Notes: generated from the letters alone by a model not told the origin. DNA of 16,153 nt from an uncultured Roseateles sp. (GCA_946886855.1 CAMPJJ010000113.1:1-16153), one strand, 5' to 3'; numbered from the stretch's first letter, positions 5,903 to 14,456 are shown. Translations and numbers: made by a program.

Positions 5903-8900
5903 ATGGTTTGGAAGGCAGGCGCGCGCAGGCGTGCGGGGCTGGCGCTCGTGTGCGCCATCGTGGGCGGATTGGGCGCTGAAGGCGCTGCGGCGCAGATCAG
6001 CGTGTCCAGCTCCGGCAGCCCGGCGTACAGCCAGGCCATCGCCGTGCCGCCGGGCATCGGTGGCATGCAACCCAACCTGAGCCTGATGTACGCCGGCGGC
6101 GGCGTGAACGGTCCGGTCGGTCATGGCTGGTCGCTGCAGGGCATCTCGATGATCACGCGCTGCCCGGCCACGCGCTACACGGATGGGCAGCCGCAGGGCG
6201 TCGTCTTCGGTCCTTCGGACAAGCTGTGCCTGGACGGTCAGCGGCTGATCCAGACCGACGCTTCGGGCAACGTCGCCGCCTTCCCGCAGACCGCCGATGC
6301 CCAGGGCCTGTCCAGCGGCTGGCGCGAGTACCGGACCGAGAAGGACAGCTACGCCCGTATCCGTGCCTACGGCGTCGCCGGCGGCGATGCGGCCAATGGG
6401 CCGCAGTACTTCAAGGTCTGGACCAAGGCAGGGCAGATCTACGAATACGGCACGCCGCCCTCGGCTGACGCCAACACGCAGGCGTCTGTCCTGGCGCAGG
6501 GGAAGAGCGCCGTGATGGTGTGGGCCGTGGCGCGCATCAGCGATGTGGTGGGCAACTACATCGACTTCAAGTACGAGAACCGGCTGAAGGACTGGGGCAG
6601 CCAGGCTTATGCGCAGACCGGCACCGGACGCGAGTGGAACATCCGCGAGATCCAGTACACCGGCAACGGCAGCCAGTTGCCGGCCAACAAGGTCGTCTTC
6701 CGGTATTCGGACCGGACCAGCGATGCGGCCGAGTCGTATCAGCAGGGATCCAAGAACGTGAGCGTGCGACGCCTCGATGCGATCGACACCTACGTCAACT
6801 CGCCGACCGCGACGCCGGCCGAACCGGGCGCCGCGCCTGCGGGCGGCGTCTTCGTCAAGCGGGTGCGCATCGACTACACGCAGGGCGGGCTGACCGGCCG
6901 GTCGCGTGTCGCCGCGATCTCGGAATGCGTCGGCCCGAACGCCACACAGTGCATGCCGCCGGCGCGCTTCAATTACGCCACCGGTGGCGCGTCGCGCGTG
7001 GCGTCGACGAGCTTCAACCTCGCCTCCGACAAGCTGTCGTCGATGGACAGCAAGTACGGCGTGATGGCGGGGGACTTCAACGGCGACGGCCGCACCGACC
7101 TGATCCGCTGGGCCGAGACCGCCTCCGAGACGCAACTGCTGCAGAGCAACGGCGACGGCTCGTTCACCGCGGTGGCGACTTCGCTGACCTCGGCCGGCCC
7201 GTTGAACAAGGCCGACGGTTGCGTGTCGTCGACGGTGGCCGACGTCAATGGCGACGGGCTGCCCGACGTGATCCGCGTGTTCAATGATCTGAACGCCAGC
7301 GGCGGCTCCTGCGGCCAGACGGCGCGCGCGGAGTTCCTCGTCAACCAGGGCGCCGGCACCTTCGTGAGCCGGCAACTGCTGGACACGGGCAATGCGCAGA
7401 TCGCGTTCAAGCGGCAGGTCTCCAACCCGCTGTCGCGCCAGTTCTGCGGGCAGGTCGCCGCCGCCAACATCGACGGCCGATCCAACGACCTCATCATGGC
7501 CGTCATCAACGACTGCATGAACGGCAACTTCGAGATCTGGGTGGGCTACGGCTGGAGCGCGGGCGCGACCTACTACTTCATGGACGTCAACGGCGACGGG
7601 CGGATGGACATCATCACGACCACGCTGGCGGCGCGCCAGCCCGCGGACCCGCGCGACGACCCGTATGCCGGCGAGGACTACCCGACCTGCACCGGCTGCA
7701 CCAAGGTCTACCTGGCGCAGGCCGACGGCCGCTTCGCGCTGACGCCGACCAACATCGACAACATCCCGGTGTACTCCGATCCGGGGCGCTTCGGCGCGCT
7801 GAACTCCTGGGCCTTCGTGCGCGACACCAACGGCGACGGCCTGGCCGACCTGCTGGCCGCGGGCGCGCCGCGCAAGTACCGCAACTGGACCTCCGACGGA
7901 CGCGGCAACTTCGCGCCGCAGGCCAACACGGGCGAGGCGTCCTGCAAGGTCTCCCTGGACTTCAACGGCGACGGCCGCAGCGATTGTCTGATGCCGAGCA
8001 CGGCGGCCAACAACCTGCTCTACGCAGGCTTCTCCAGCGCTGGCACGCTGTTCGTCAACAACTTCAACCTGAAGAACGCGGGCCAGGACCTGAGCAGCAA
8101 CGGCGGCAACACGATCGGTCAGAACTACGGCGTCTACGCGATCGACGTCAACGGCGACGGCCGCGACGACCTGATCCGCTGGCACGACAACCCCTCGCTC
8201 AACAAGCTCTACCTGTCCAACGGCGACGGCACCTTCGGCGAAGCGCCGATGAGCGCGCTGGGCGAGATGGCGCCGATGATCCTGGGCCAGAGCGACGGCA
8301 CCTACGACCTGTTGATGGGCGACTTCCGAGGGCTGGGTACGGTGGAGTTCCTGCGCATCTCGCGCAACGCGCCGGACCTGAGCGACCTGAGCAAGAAGAA
8401 CAAGCTCTTCGTCGCGTCGGACGTCGCCAGCGCGGACCGGCTGGTGAGCTACGTCTCGCCGACCGGGCTCAAGACCACGGTGAACTACGAGACGATGGCC
8501 GGCGGCCGCGTGGTCAACGACGCGGGCACCGCTTTCAAGGCGCAGTACCCGTTCACCGACGTGATGATGCCGGGGCAGATCGTCGGCTCGCTGGACCAGG
8601 AGTCGGGCGTCGGTGCCGAGACGGTGAGGACCGAATACGGCTACATCGGCATGAAGGCGGCGGTGGACGGCCGCGGCCTGCTGGGCTTCCGCCGCACGGT
8701 GCAGCAGAACCCCGCGCCCAACGGCGAGCCGCTGAGCGTGTGGACAGATTTCCTTCTGGAAGAGCCGTATGCGGGCGTGGCCAAGCGCACGCAGACCCGT
8801 CGCGGGGTGTGGACCAACGCGAATGCCGCCTTGCTGAGCCAGACGGACAACGTCTACTGCGACCGCACGTCGGGCACGAATCCCGACGCGGCGAGCGTCG

Positions 8901-9346
8901 ACGCGCCGTGCGCGACCACGGCCAAGGTCACGCGGCCCTACCTGCGCCAGAGCGTCGAATCGGGCTGGGACTTGAGCGGCACCGCGCTGCCGGTGGTGAC
9001 GACGGTCAACACCTACAACGACTTCGGCGATCCGACGCAGATCGTGGTGACGACGACCGGGACGGTGGCAGGTCTTGCCAACCAGGTGTCGACGAAGACC
9101 ACGACCAACACCTATTGCGCGCCCGACAGCGCGAACTGCGCCAACCGGATCGCGGGCGACAACTGGATCTTGGGACGTCTCAGCCGTGCGACGGTGAGCA
9201 ACTCGGTGCCCAAGCTCATCGACACGCTGAGCGCGAGCGCCGGCACGTCGCCGACGGCCACGGCCACCAGCGGCAACCAGACGGTCAACCCGCCGATGAA
9301 TCCGGCGGTGCTGTCGGCCATCCTGCAGATCCTGCTGGATGACTGA
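5903..9346 (+). CDS. Exported SpvB/TcaC-type FG-GAP protein (TcB-like)
   Basis: This is a 1147-residue exported protein resembling the TcB half of Tc toxins. ATG 5903 was chosen because AGGGAGG (5890-5896) lies 6 bases upstream and a Sec signal peptide follows at once (basic MVWKAGARRR, hydrophobic core, likely cleavage after A30 in EGAAA/Q). The mature start (SSGSPAYSQAIAVPPGIGG, then GPVGHGWSLQGIS) matches the SpvB/TcaC N-terminal domain. Six DxNxDGxxD calcium-binding FG-GAP motifs start near residues 391, 447, 561, 641, 686 and 748, which predicts a beta-propeller. The remainder (about 790-1110, with YVSPTGLKTTVNYETM and GYIGMKAAVDGRGLLGFR) resembles the TcdB middle region. The protein stops where related long proteins go on into RHS repeats; the next gene supplies these. 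The likely role is to form the front of an RHS cocoon that encloses the toxin tip. Confidence 0.88.
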   Translation: MVWKAGARRRAGLALVCAIVGGLGAEGAAAQISVSSSGSPAYSQAIAVPPGIGGMQPNLSLMYAGGGVNGPVGHGWSLQGISMITRCPATRYTDGQPQGVVFGPSDKLCLDGQRLIQTDASGNVAAFPQTADAQGLSSGWREYRTEKDSYARIRAYGVAGGDAANGPQYFKVWTKAGQIYEYGTPPSADANTQASVLAQGKSAVMVWAVARISDVVGNYIDFKYENRLKDWGSQAYAQTGTGREWNIREIQYTGNGSQLPANKVVFRYSDRTSDAAESYQQGSKNVSVRRLDAIDTYVNSPTATPAEPGAAPAGGVFVKRVRIDYTQGGLTGRSRVAAISECVGPNATQCMPPARFNYATGGASRVASTSFNLASDKLSSMDSKYGVMAGDFNGDGRTDLIRWAETASETQLLQSNGDGSFTAVATSLTSAGPLNKADGCVSSTVADVNGDGLPDVIRVFNDLNASGGSCGQTARAEFLVNQGAGTFVSRQLLDTGNAQIAFKRQVSNPLSRQFCGQVAAANIDGRSNDLIMAVINDCMNGNFEIWVGYGWSAGATYYFMDVNGDGRMDIITTTLAARQPADPRDDPYAGEDYPTCTGCTKVYLAQADGRFALTPTNIDNIPVYSDPGRFGALNSWAFVRDTNGDGLADLLAAGAPRKYRNWTSDGRGNFAPQANTGEASCKVSLDFNGDGRSDCLMPSTAANNLLYAGFSSAGTLFVNNFNLKNAGQDLSSNGGNTIGQNYGVYAIDVNGDGRDDLIRWHDNPSLNKLYLSNGDGTFGEAPMSALGEMAPMILGQSDGTYDLLMGDFRGLGTVEFLRISRNAPDLSDLSKKNKLFVASDVASADRLVSYVSPTGLKTTVNYETMAGGRVVNDAGTAFKAQYPFTDVMMPGQIVGSLDQESGVGAETVRTEYGYIGMKAAVDGRGLLGFRRTVQQNPAPNGEPLSVWTDFLLEEPYAGVAKRTQTRRGVWTNANAALLSQTDNVYCDRTSGTNPDAASVDAPCATTAKVTRPYLRQSVESGWDLSGTALPVVTTVNTYNDFGDPTQIVVTTTGTVAGLANQVSTKTTTNTYCAPDSANCANRIAGDNWILGRLSRATVSNSVPKLIDTLSASAGTSPTATATSGNQTVNPPMNPAVLSAILQILLDD

Positions 9347-9428
9347 GCGCGCTGCGCTCCCGCTGCACCCGAACGAGAACCACGACAAGAACCGCAAGTC
9401 CGAGCCGATCGGACCAGGGAGAGAGAGC

Positions 9429-12400
9429 ATGCGCGCAATCCGGCTCGCGATGTCCGAGGAGTTCCACCGCCGCGCCTGGCGCGTTGCGGGCCTGGGGCTG
9501 CTGGCGCTGACGGGGATGGCGTCCGCCCACGCGGAGGCGTCCTACAGCTACAGCCGCACGAGTTCGTTCACGTACAAGGCCAACGGCCTGCTCGAGAGCG
9601 AGACGGTCGAGCCCGACCAGCCCAACCTGTGCGTCACGACGAGCTACACCTACGGCGACGCTTACGGAAACAAGACGGCGACGACGACGGCCAACTGCAC
9701 GGGCGCCTCGACGACGGCGCAGTTCGCCTCGCGCGGCGCGTCGGTCACCTATGCCACGCAGACGGTGACCGTGGGCGGCGTGAGCGTGATCGTGCCTGCG
9801 GGCACCTTCGCGACGAACGCGGCCAACGCGCTGAGCCAGGCGGAGACGCGCACCTACGACCCGCGCTTCGGCGCCGTCACGCGGCTGGTCGGCCCCAACG
9901 GCGAGGCGGTGGCGACGAACTGGACGCTCGACGACTTCGGCCGCAAGGTGCTGGAGACGCGCGCGGACGGTACGAGCACGGCGGTCTACTACTGCTGGCT
10001 CAAGGTCTACAACCCGGCGACGGGCGCGATGGAGGCGGCCAGCGCCACGAGCGCGCCGTCCAACAGCCCGGGCTGCCACAACGGCAGCGCGCCCTCGATC
10101 GTCGCGCCGATCGAGGGTGAAGCGCCCGCCGATGCGGTGCGATACGAATACACCGTCGCGCTGAAGGGCGCCGCGGCCATCTCGGGCTTCACCCGGGTGT
10201 TCTACGACCGCGCGGGACGCAAGATCCGCAGCGTCGCGCAGGGCTTCGACGGTGCCGCGCAGCCCGGCGGCGCGCGGCTGATCGCCCAGGACGTCGACTA
10301 CAACAAGTACGGCGTCGCGATCATCTCGACGCAGCCGTACTTCCTCAACCTGTCCTCGTCGACCACATCCGGCAGCATCGCCTATGGCATGACGAAGACC
10401 GAGTACGACGCGCTCGGTCGCGCCACGGCGGTCTACAGCGTCGACACCAGTGTTACGGACCAGCAGGCCGGCGGCAACGCGGGCTCGGTGGTGCTGCCCG
10501 CCAGTCGTGGCGGCTCGCGGCAGATGGCGAAGTCGAGCGTGAGCTACGACGGTCTGACGACGGTGTCCACGGACGACCAGGGGCACACCCGCACCGAGGA
10601 GAAGAGCCTCGACGGGCAGGTCATCCGGACCCGCGACGCGATGGGCGCGGAGGTCGTGCATCAATACGACGCCTTCGGCAACCTGGTGATCACGAAGGAT
10701 CCGCTGGGCAACCGGATCAACGTCGACTACGACGTTCGCGGCCGCAAGGTCGCGATGAACGATCCGGATGCGGGCGTCGTCGTGTACTGCTACGACGCCC
10801 TGGGGCAGCTCAAGGCGCAGCAGACCTCCGCGATGCGGGGCGGTCACTCGCCGGGCGGCTGCCCGGGCGTCGATGCGTCGACCACGGCCACGGCGGTGCC
10901 GGCGTGGACGACGATGGCCTACGACGTGCTGGGCCGCATGACCAGCCGCGCGGAGCCGGAATACACCTCCTCGTGGAGCTACGACGGCTGCACGATGGGC
11001 AAGGGCAAGCTGTGCCAGAGCAGCACCAGCCACGGCGTGACGCGCAAGATCGCGTATGACGCGCTGGGCCGCGTCGAGAAACAGCGCACCGACATCGCCG
11101 GCGACCTCAGCGCCGCGACGGCGGTGAGCTACGACGCCAACGGCCGGCTGCTCACGCAGACCTATCCGACGGGCGTGAAGCTGCGCTACCAGTACACGGA
11201 CATGGGCTTCCTGCGCGCCGTGGTGCTGGACACTCAGGTGACCGTGGGCGGCACGTTGCTGGCTTCAGGGTCGGCGCTGTGGAGCGCCGGCACCTTCAAC
11301 GCCTGGGGCAAGGCAGAGCAGTCGAGCTACGGCAACGGCATCAACAACCGGGCGAGCTTCCTGCCGGACACGGGGCGTCTCGCCGGCCTGACGGCGGGCG
11401 GGGGCACCAGCAACGCGGTGGCGAACCAGGGCTACAAGTGGGACAGCCTCGGGCTGCTGACGCGGCGCGTCGACGCGCTGGGCGACGGCAGCGGCGTCAC
11501 GGCGCTCGACACGTTCACGTACGACGCGCTGGGGCGCCTCAAGCAATACGACGTCTCGGGCGGCGGTGCGGCAGGCACGAGCATCCGCTCGGTCACGCTG
11601 CAGTACAACGCGCTGGGGATGCTGCTGTCCAAGAGCGACGTCGGCAACTACGTCTATCCGGCGCAGGGCGTGTCCAACGGCAGGCCGCATGCGGTGCTGG
11701 GCATCCAGAACCAGGGCCAGACCTTCGGCTACGACCTCAACGGCAATGCGACCTCGGCCACGGCCGGCAAGTGGCGCTCGGTGGCGTACACCAGCTTCAA
11801 CATGGCCGACGTCATCACCGGCGCGGGACCGACGAGCAGCTGGAAGTACGACGAGAACCACCAGCGGATCAAGGAGACCAAGTCCAACCGGATCACGTGG
11901 TACCTGCACCCGGACAATGCGGGCGGTCTGGGCTTCGAGCGCGAGGTCGCGAGCAACGGCACGCAGAGCAACCGGCACTACATCAGCGCGGGCGGACAGG
12001 CGATCGCGGTGCTGGTGACCAACGGTGCGCTGCCGACGTTGGGCGCCGAGGCGATGGCGCCGGCGGAGCCGGCTGCTGTCGCGGCATTGAAGCTCGAGTA
12101 TTGGCACAAGGACCAGCTCGGCAGCCTGATCGCGACGACGGACCACGCCGGCAACGTCACGGCGCGCTACGCCTACGACCCGTTCGGCAAGCGCCGGTAC
12201 ACCAACACCGCCTACGACCCGTACGGCAACCTGGTGGTGGACTGGACGACCGACGGCAGCCCCGGCACCGACCGGGGCTTCACCGGCCACGAGCACCTGG
12301 ACGACATGGGCATCGTCCATATGAACGGCCGGCTGTACGACCCGACCCTCGGGCGGATGATGCAGCCCGATCCATTCGTGCAGGAGATGCTCAACCTGCA

Positions 12401-13502
12401 GAACTACGACCGGTATGGGTACTGCTACAACAGCCCGCTGATCTGCACGGATCCGACGGGGTATTCGTTCTTGTCGAAGGTGTGGAAAAAGTTCAAGCCG
12501 ATCATCATCGCCGTCGCGGTGGCGATCATTGCACCGGAGCTCCTCGGATACCTGACGAACTATTCGGCGAACTTCGTTGTCATGGGAGCGACTGGCTCAT
12601 TGGAGCTGACGAGCATGGGATCGGCCATCGCTGGCTTTTCGGCTGGGGCGATTTCTTCGGGGAACTTGAAGGGGGCGTTGCAAGGAGGATTCTCCGCAGG
12701 CATGTTCAACATGGCTGGAGACCTGCTCACCCAGAGCGGCGGCTTCGCCGGAAGCGACTTTGGAGGTTGGGGCGAGTCATCGTGGCAGGCGGTCGCTGTG
12801 CATGGCGTGGTCGGTTGCATTACGTCGGTGACTGGCGGTGGAAAATGCGGCCCGGGAATGCTCAGCGCAGCGTTCTCGCAGGCGACCATCGACTCAAAGA
12901 ATGATCTGGGCGATAGGCTTGGAAGTCGTTTAGTAGGTGGAACGATAGCGAGTGCGACTATCGGCGGAACCGCATCGGTCCTCGGCGGTGGGAAATTCGC
13001 CAATGGCGCGGAAACTGCTGCCTTCGGCTACCTCTTCAATGCACTTCAGCACAAGCTTGAGGGCAGTACGGTGGTGGTATCCGGCACCGTCTCTTGCCGA
13101 GGAGTGACAGATGACGTCTGCAATCTTGCGATCACGCAGATCAGGAAGCTTGCCACATCGTTCTCGGACGGTTCAGGCGTTGTCGTCGACGTACATCGCT
13201 ACGGCGAGTCGTTCTGGGACTACCTTTCCTTGGGACCGGATCTCGTTCTGTTCTCCGCGGACTCAAGTGGCGCATCGTTGGGCGGCGCCAACGGGAACTG
13301 CGCGTACGGCGGCGGAAGTTGCACGATTGCGCGGGATCGATTCAATACGAGCACGGTCACCCATGAGGTCGGACATCATCTCGGGCTGGTGCAACACAAC
13401 CCAGATGAGCGCAGCGTCATGTACGAATTCGCCACGAAGAATCGCGGCACTTCACTGATTAAGCAGGACGTGCAAAACCTGATCAAGCTTCAAGGCAAGT
13501 AA
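9429..13502 (+). CDS. Exported RHS-repeat toxin with C-terminal metzincin tip (TcC-like)
   Basis: This is a 1357-residue polymorphic toxin. ATG 9429 follows an AGGGAGAGAGAG ribosome binding region and opens a Sec signal peptide (VAGLGLLALTGMASAHA, likely cut after A35). The frame is open upstream to 9339, but that part has neither feature. The body holds many YD/RHS repeats, such as YDALGRATAVYS, YDAFGNLVITKDPLGN and YDANGRLLTQ, which in RHS and TcC proteins form a beta-strand cocoon. The conserved core is GRLYDPTLGR, then PDPF (D981) and DPTGY (D1008-Y1012), where such proteins separate cocoon from tip. The tip (1013-1357) starts with a hydrophobic Gly/Ala-rich region, then a GGKFANGAETAAFGYLFN linker ending at N1204, then a zinc-protease-like domain. 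Base composition drops in the tip (30 of 60 G+C at 12901-12960 against 46 of 60 at 11461-11520). An exchangeable tip is typical of RHS toxins. Confidence 0.9.
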   Translation: MRAIRLAMSEEFHRRAWRVAGLGLLALTGMASAHAEASYSYSRTSSFTYKANGLLESETVEPDQPNLCVTTSYTYGDAYGNKTATTTANCTGASTTAQFASRGASVTYATQTVTVGGVSVIVPAGTFATNAANALSQAETRTYDPRFGAVTRLVGPNGEAVATNWTLDDFGRKVLETRADGTSTAVYYCWLKVYNPATGAMEAASATSAPSNSPGCHNGSAPSIVAPIEGEAPADAVRYEYTVALKGAAAISGFTRVFYDRAGRKIRSVAQGFDGAAQPGGARLIAQDVDYNKYGVAIISTQPYFLNLSSSTTSGSIAYGMTKTEYDALGRATAVYSVDTSVTDQQAGGNAGSVVLPASRGGSRQMAKSSVSYDGLTTVSTDDQGHTRTEEKSLDGQVIRTRDAMGAEVVHQYDAFGNLVITKDPLGNRINVDYDVRGRKVAMNDPDAGVVVYCYDALGQLKAQQTSAMRGGHSPGGCPGVDASTTATAVPAWTTMAYDVLGRMTSRAEPEYTSSWSYDGCTMGKGKLCQSSTSHGVTRKIAYDALGRVEKQRTDIAGDLSAATAVSYDANGRLLTQTYPTGVKLRYQYTDMGFLRAVVLDTQVTVGGTLLASGSALWSAGTFNAWGKAEQSSYGNGINNRASFLPDTGRLAGLTAGGGTSNAVANQGYKWDSLGLLTRRVDALGDGSGVTALDTFTYDALGRLKQYDVSGGGAAGTSIRSVTLQYNALGMLLSKSDVGNYVYPAQGVSNGRPHAVLGIQNQGQTFGYDLNGNATSATAGKWRSVAYTSFNMADVITGAGPTSSWKYDENHQRIKETKSNRITWYLHPDNAGGLGFEREVASNGTQSNRHYISAGGQAIAVLVTNGALPTLGAEAMAPAEPAAVAALKLEYWHKDQLGSLIATTDHAGNVTARYAYDPFGKRRYTNTAYDPYGNLVVDWTTDGSPGTDRGFTGHEHLDDMGIVHMNGRLYDPTLGRMMQPDPFVQEMLNLQNYDRYGYCYNSPLICTDPTGYSFLSKVWKKFKPIIIAVAVAIIAPELLGYLTNYSANFVVMGATGSLELTSMGSAIAGFSAGAISSGNLKGALQGGFSAGMFNMAGDLLTQSGGFAGSDFGGWGESSWQAVAVHGVVGCITSVTGGGKCGPGMLSAAFSQATIDSKNDLGDRLGSRLVGGTIASATIGGTASVLGGGKFANGAETAAFGYLFNALQHKLEGSTVVVSGTVSCRGVTDDVCNLAITQIRKLATSFSDGSGVVVDVHRYGESFWDYLSLGPDLVLFSADSSGASLGGANGNCAYGGGSCTIARDRFNTSTVTHEVGHHLGLVQHNPDERSVMYEFATKNRGTSLIKQDVQNLIKLQGK
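13041..13499 (+). other. Metzincin-like zinc protease domain of the RHS toxin
   Basis: Residues about 1205-1357 form the last domain. It holds THEVGHHLGLVQH, with predicted zinc ligands H1312 and H1316 and catalytic base E1313, followed by SVMY with Met-turn M1331. H1323 lies 8 residues before the Met, the spacing seen in matrixins. The interval from G1319 to H1323 is GxxxH, one residue longer than the canonical HExxHxxGxxH, with Gln1322 at the usual third-ligand place. Four cysteines (1223, 1231, 1291, 1298) form two close pairs that could make disulfides. The roughly 150-residue size suits a minimal metzincin catalytic domain. The substrate is unknown. Confidence 0.8.
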
Positions 13503-13512
13503 TCGTAGAAGC

Positions 13513-13905
13513 ATGATGGCTACAAGGAAGACCTGGTCGGTTCTATTCGTCCTGTTTGTGCTTACGGGCGCCGCGTGGACCGGTGTTCATTTGATGGAGG
13601 CGCGAGCAGCCTCTACAGCGCTCTCCGCTCATCAAGCGCAGTGGGACTGTTGGCGGAAGCGGACGGCAGAAAATCCGGAGTGCGTGAGGGTTTTGCGACT
13701 CGGCGCGGAAGACGCCGATGCCTGCATCGCCGCAGTTGCCGCCTGTCGGGCAGACGGCACTGAAGCGGCCGCGGACAAGGCCGCGAATAAATTGCAGCTT
13801 TGGGTTGCGCTGAGCGCACTGCTGATGCTGGCCATGCTCGCCGAAGCAATAGCGTTTCTCGGGATGGGAACCTTTGTTCTGCTGTCTCGAAGGCGTGGAC
13901 TTTGA
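13513..13905 (+). CDS. Small two-helix membrane protein, candidate immunity protein
   Basis: I do not recognise the family. The 130-residue protein has an N-terminal membrane helix (about 8-28, WSVLFVLFVLTGAAWTGVHL), a hydrophilic segment with four cysteines (C46, C57, C71, C78), and a second membrane helix (about 94-122) ending in a basic tail SRRRGL. The basic ends suggest that both termini are cytoplasmic and the cysteine segment faces the periplasm. It starts 10 bases after the toxin stop (ATG 13513, or the adjacent ATG 13516), where immunity genes of polymorphic toxins normally sit. It shares the low GC of the toxin tip (28 of 60 at 13501-13560). A periplasm-facing immunity protein would fit a toxin exported by Sec. 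The role is inferred from position and topology only. Confidence 0.6.
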   Translation: MMATRKTWSVLFVLFVLTGAAWTGVHLMEARAASTALSAHQAQWDCWRKRTAENPECVRVLRLGAEDADACIAAVAACRADGTEAAADKAANKLQLWVALSALLMLAMLAEAIAFLGMGTFVLLSRRRGL

Positions 13906-13934
13906 TCAGTTGGTATCGCTGAACGATAAATTCT

Positions 13935-13966
13935 CTGAAGGTTTTTATGGGGGCCCGGTCCTTCAG
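13935..13966 (+). repeat. Inverted repeat between immunity candidate and secreted-protein array
   Basis: CTGAAGG (13935-13941) and CCTTCAG (13960-13966) are perfect 7-base inverted copies around an 18-base loop containing GGGGGCCC. There is no T tract, so it is a weak terminator candidate. It could equally be an operator for the downstream array. Confidence 0.35.
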
Positions 13967-14008
13967 CGGTCGTCCATCCTTCAAATTTCCTTTGAGAGGT
14001 TAAATCAA

Positions 14009-14434
14009 GTGGAATCAGCGCCTCGTCAAAGAACTTCCTCGGCGACGAGCAGGGAGAAGTGGACGACTGATTGGTGCAGTCGCCCCCTGGGCGCTTTGGC
14101 AGTTGCAACATTCCTTTTAAATCCGGTTTCCTCGCATGCCTTCGACTGCCAAGGCCCGGTGCGCCAGCCGTCTGTGGAAGCTTCGACCGGCGACGTACTC
14201 GCCCAGGGCATCGGCGACCTGCGCTGGCCGAGGCTGTGCAATCTGCGCTCGACATCGCCGCAGGGCATCACGCCCGAGACCTGCAAGGTGATCTACGCCA
14301 CGCTGATGACGGCGGCGCTGACCGGCAAGCACGTCCGCGTGGCGACGAAGACCGCGCCCTACGCTTCGTGTGGCGCCTACCCGGAATGGCTCTGGCTGCC
14401 TGACTTCTATTGGATGGTGCTGGTCACCGAGTGA
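14009..14434 (+). CDS. Small secreted cysteine protein, array member 1
   Basis: This is a 141-residue exported protein of unknown function. I place the start at GTG 14009 because GAGAGG (13994-13999) lies 9 bases upstream and the frame then gives a long but plausible signal peptide (GALAVATFLLNPVSSHA, cut after A44 before FDC). The frame is open back to 13874, but that part overlaps the immunity candidate and looks non-coding. The mature part has four cysteines (C47, C77, C92, C121) and the array's shared core: a Cys, then YATLMTAALTGKHVRV, then a late Cys. Base composition returns to high GC within the gene (42 of 60 at 14161-14220). It is 22 bases upstream of the next paralogue. It is the most divergent of the tandem members, and the long N-region of the signal is unusual. 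Confidence 0.65.
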   Translation: MESAPRQRTSSATSREKWTTDWCSRPLGALAVATFLLNPVSSHAFDCQGPVRQPSVEASTGDVLAQGIGDLRWPRLCNLRSTSPQGITPETCKVIYATLMTAALTGKHVRVATKTAPYASCGAYPEWLWLPDFYWMVLVTE

Positions 14435-14456
14435 CCCGCGTCAGAAGGACCCCGAC

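Noticed and set aside
9339..9428. Upstream in-frame extension of the RHS gene, or a frameshift joining the two large genes
   Set aside because: The extension has no ribosome binding site and would bury the signal peptide. The second gene has its own purine-rich site and signal at 9429, so two separate genes are the simpler reading.
5726..9430. Minus-strand open frame of over 1200 codons opposite the SpvB-like gene
   Set aside because: It has the same high-GC mirror effect. The plus frame has a signal peptide, SpvB domain and six FG-GAP motifs; the minus product has no recognisable feature.
9285..11033. Minus-strand open frame opposite the start of the RHS gene
   Set aside because: It is an Arg/Ala/Val-rich shadow of YD repeats, with no start context or domain.
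9429..13502. Type VI secretion adaptor (PAAR or VgrG) on the RHS protein
   Set aside because: The N-terminus is a Sec signal followed directly by YD-like repeats. No PAAR, VgrG or EagR-binding membrane helices were seen.
13874..14008. N-terminal extension of array member 1
   Set aside because: It overlaps the immunity candidate, lacks export features and would hide the signal peptide. GTG 14009 has a good ribosome binding site.
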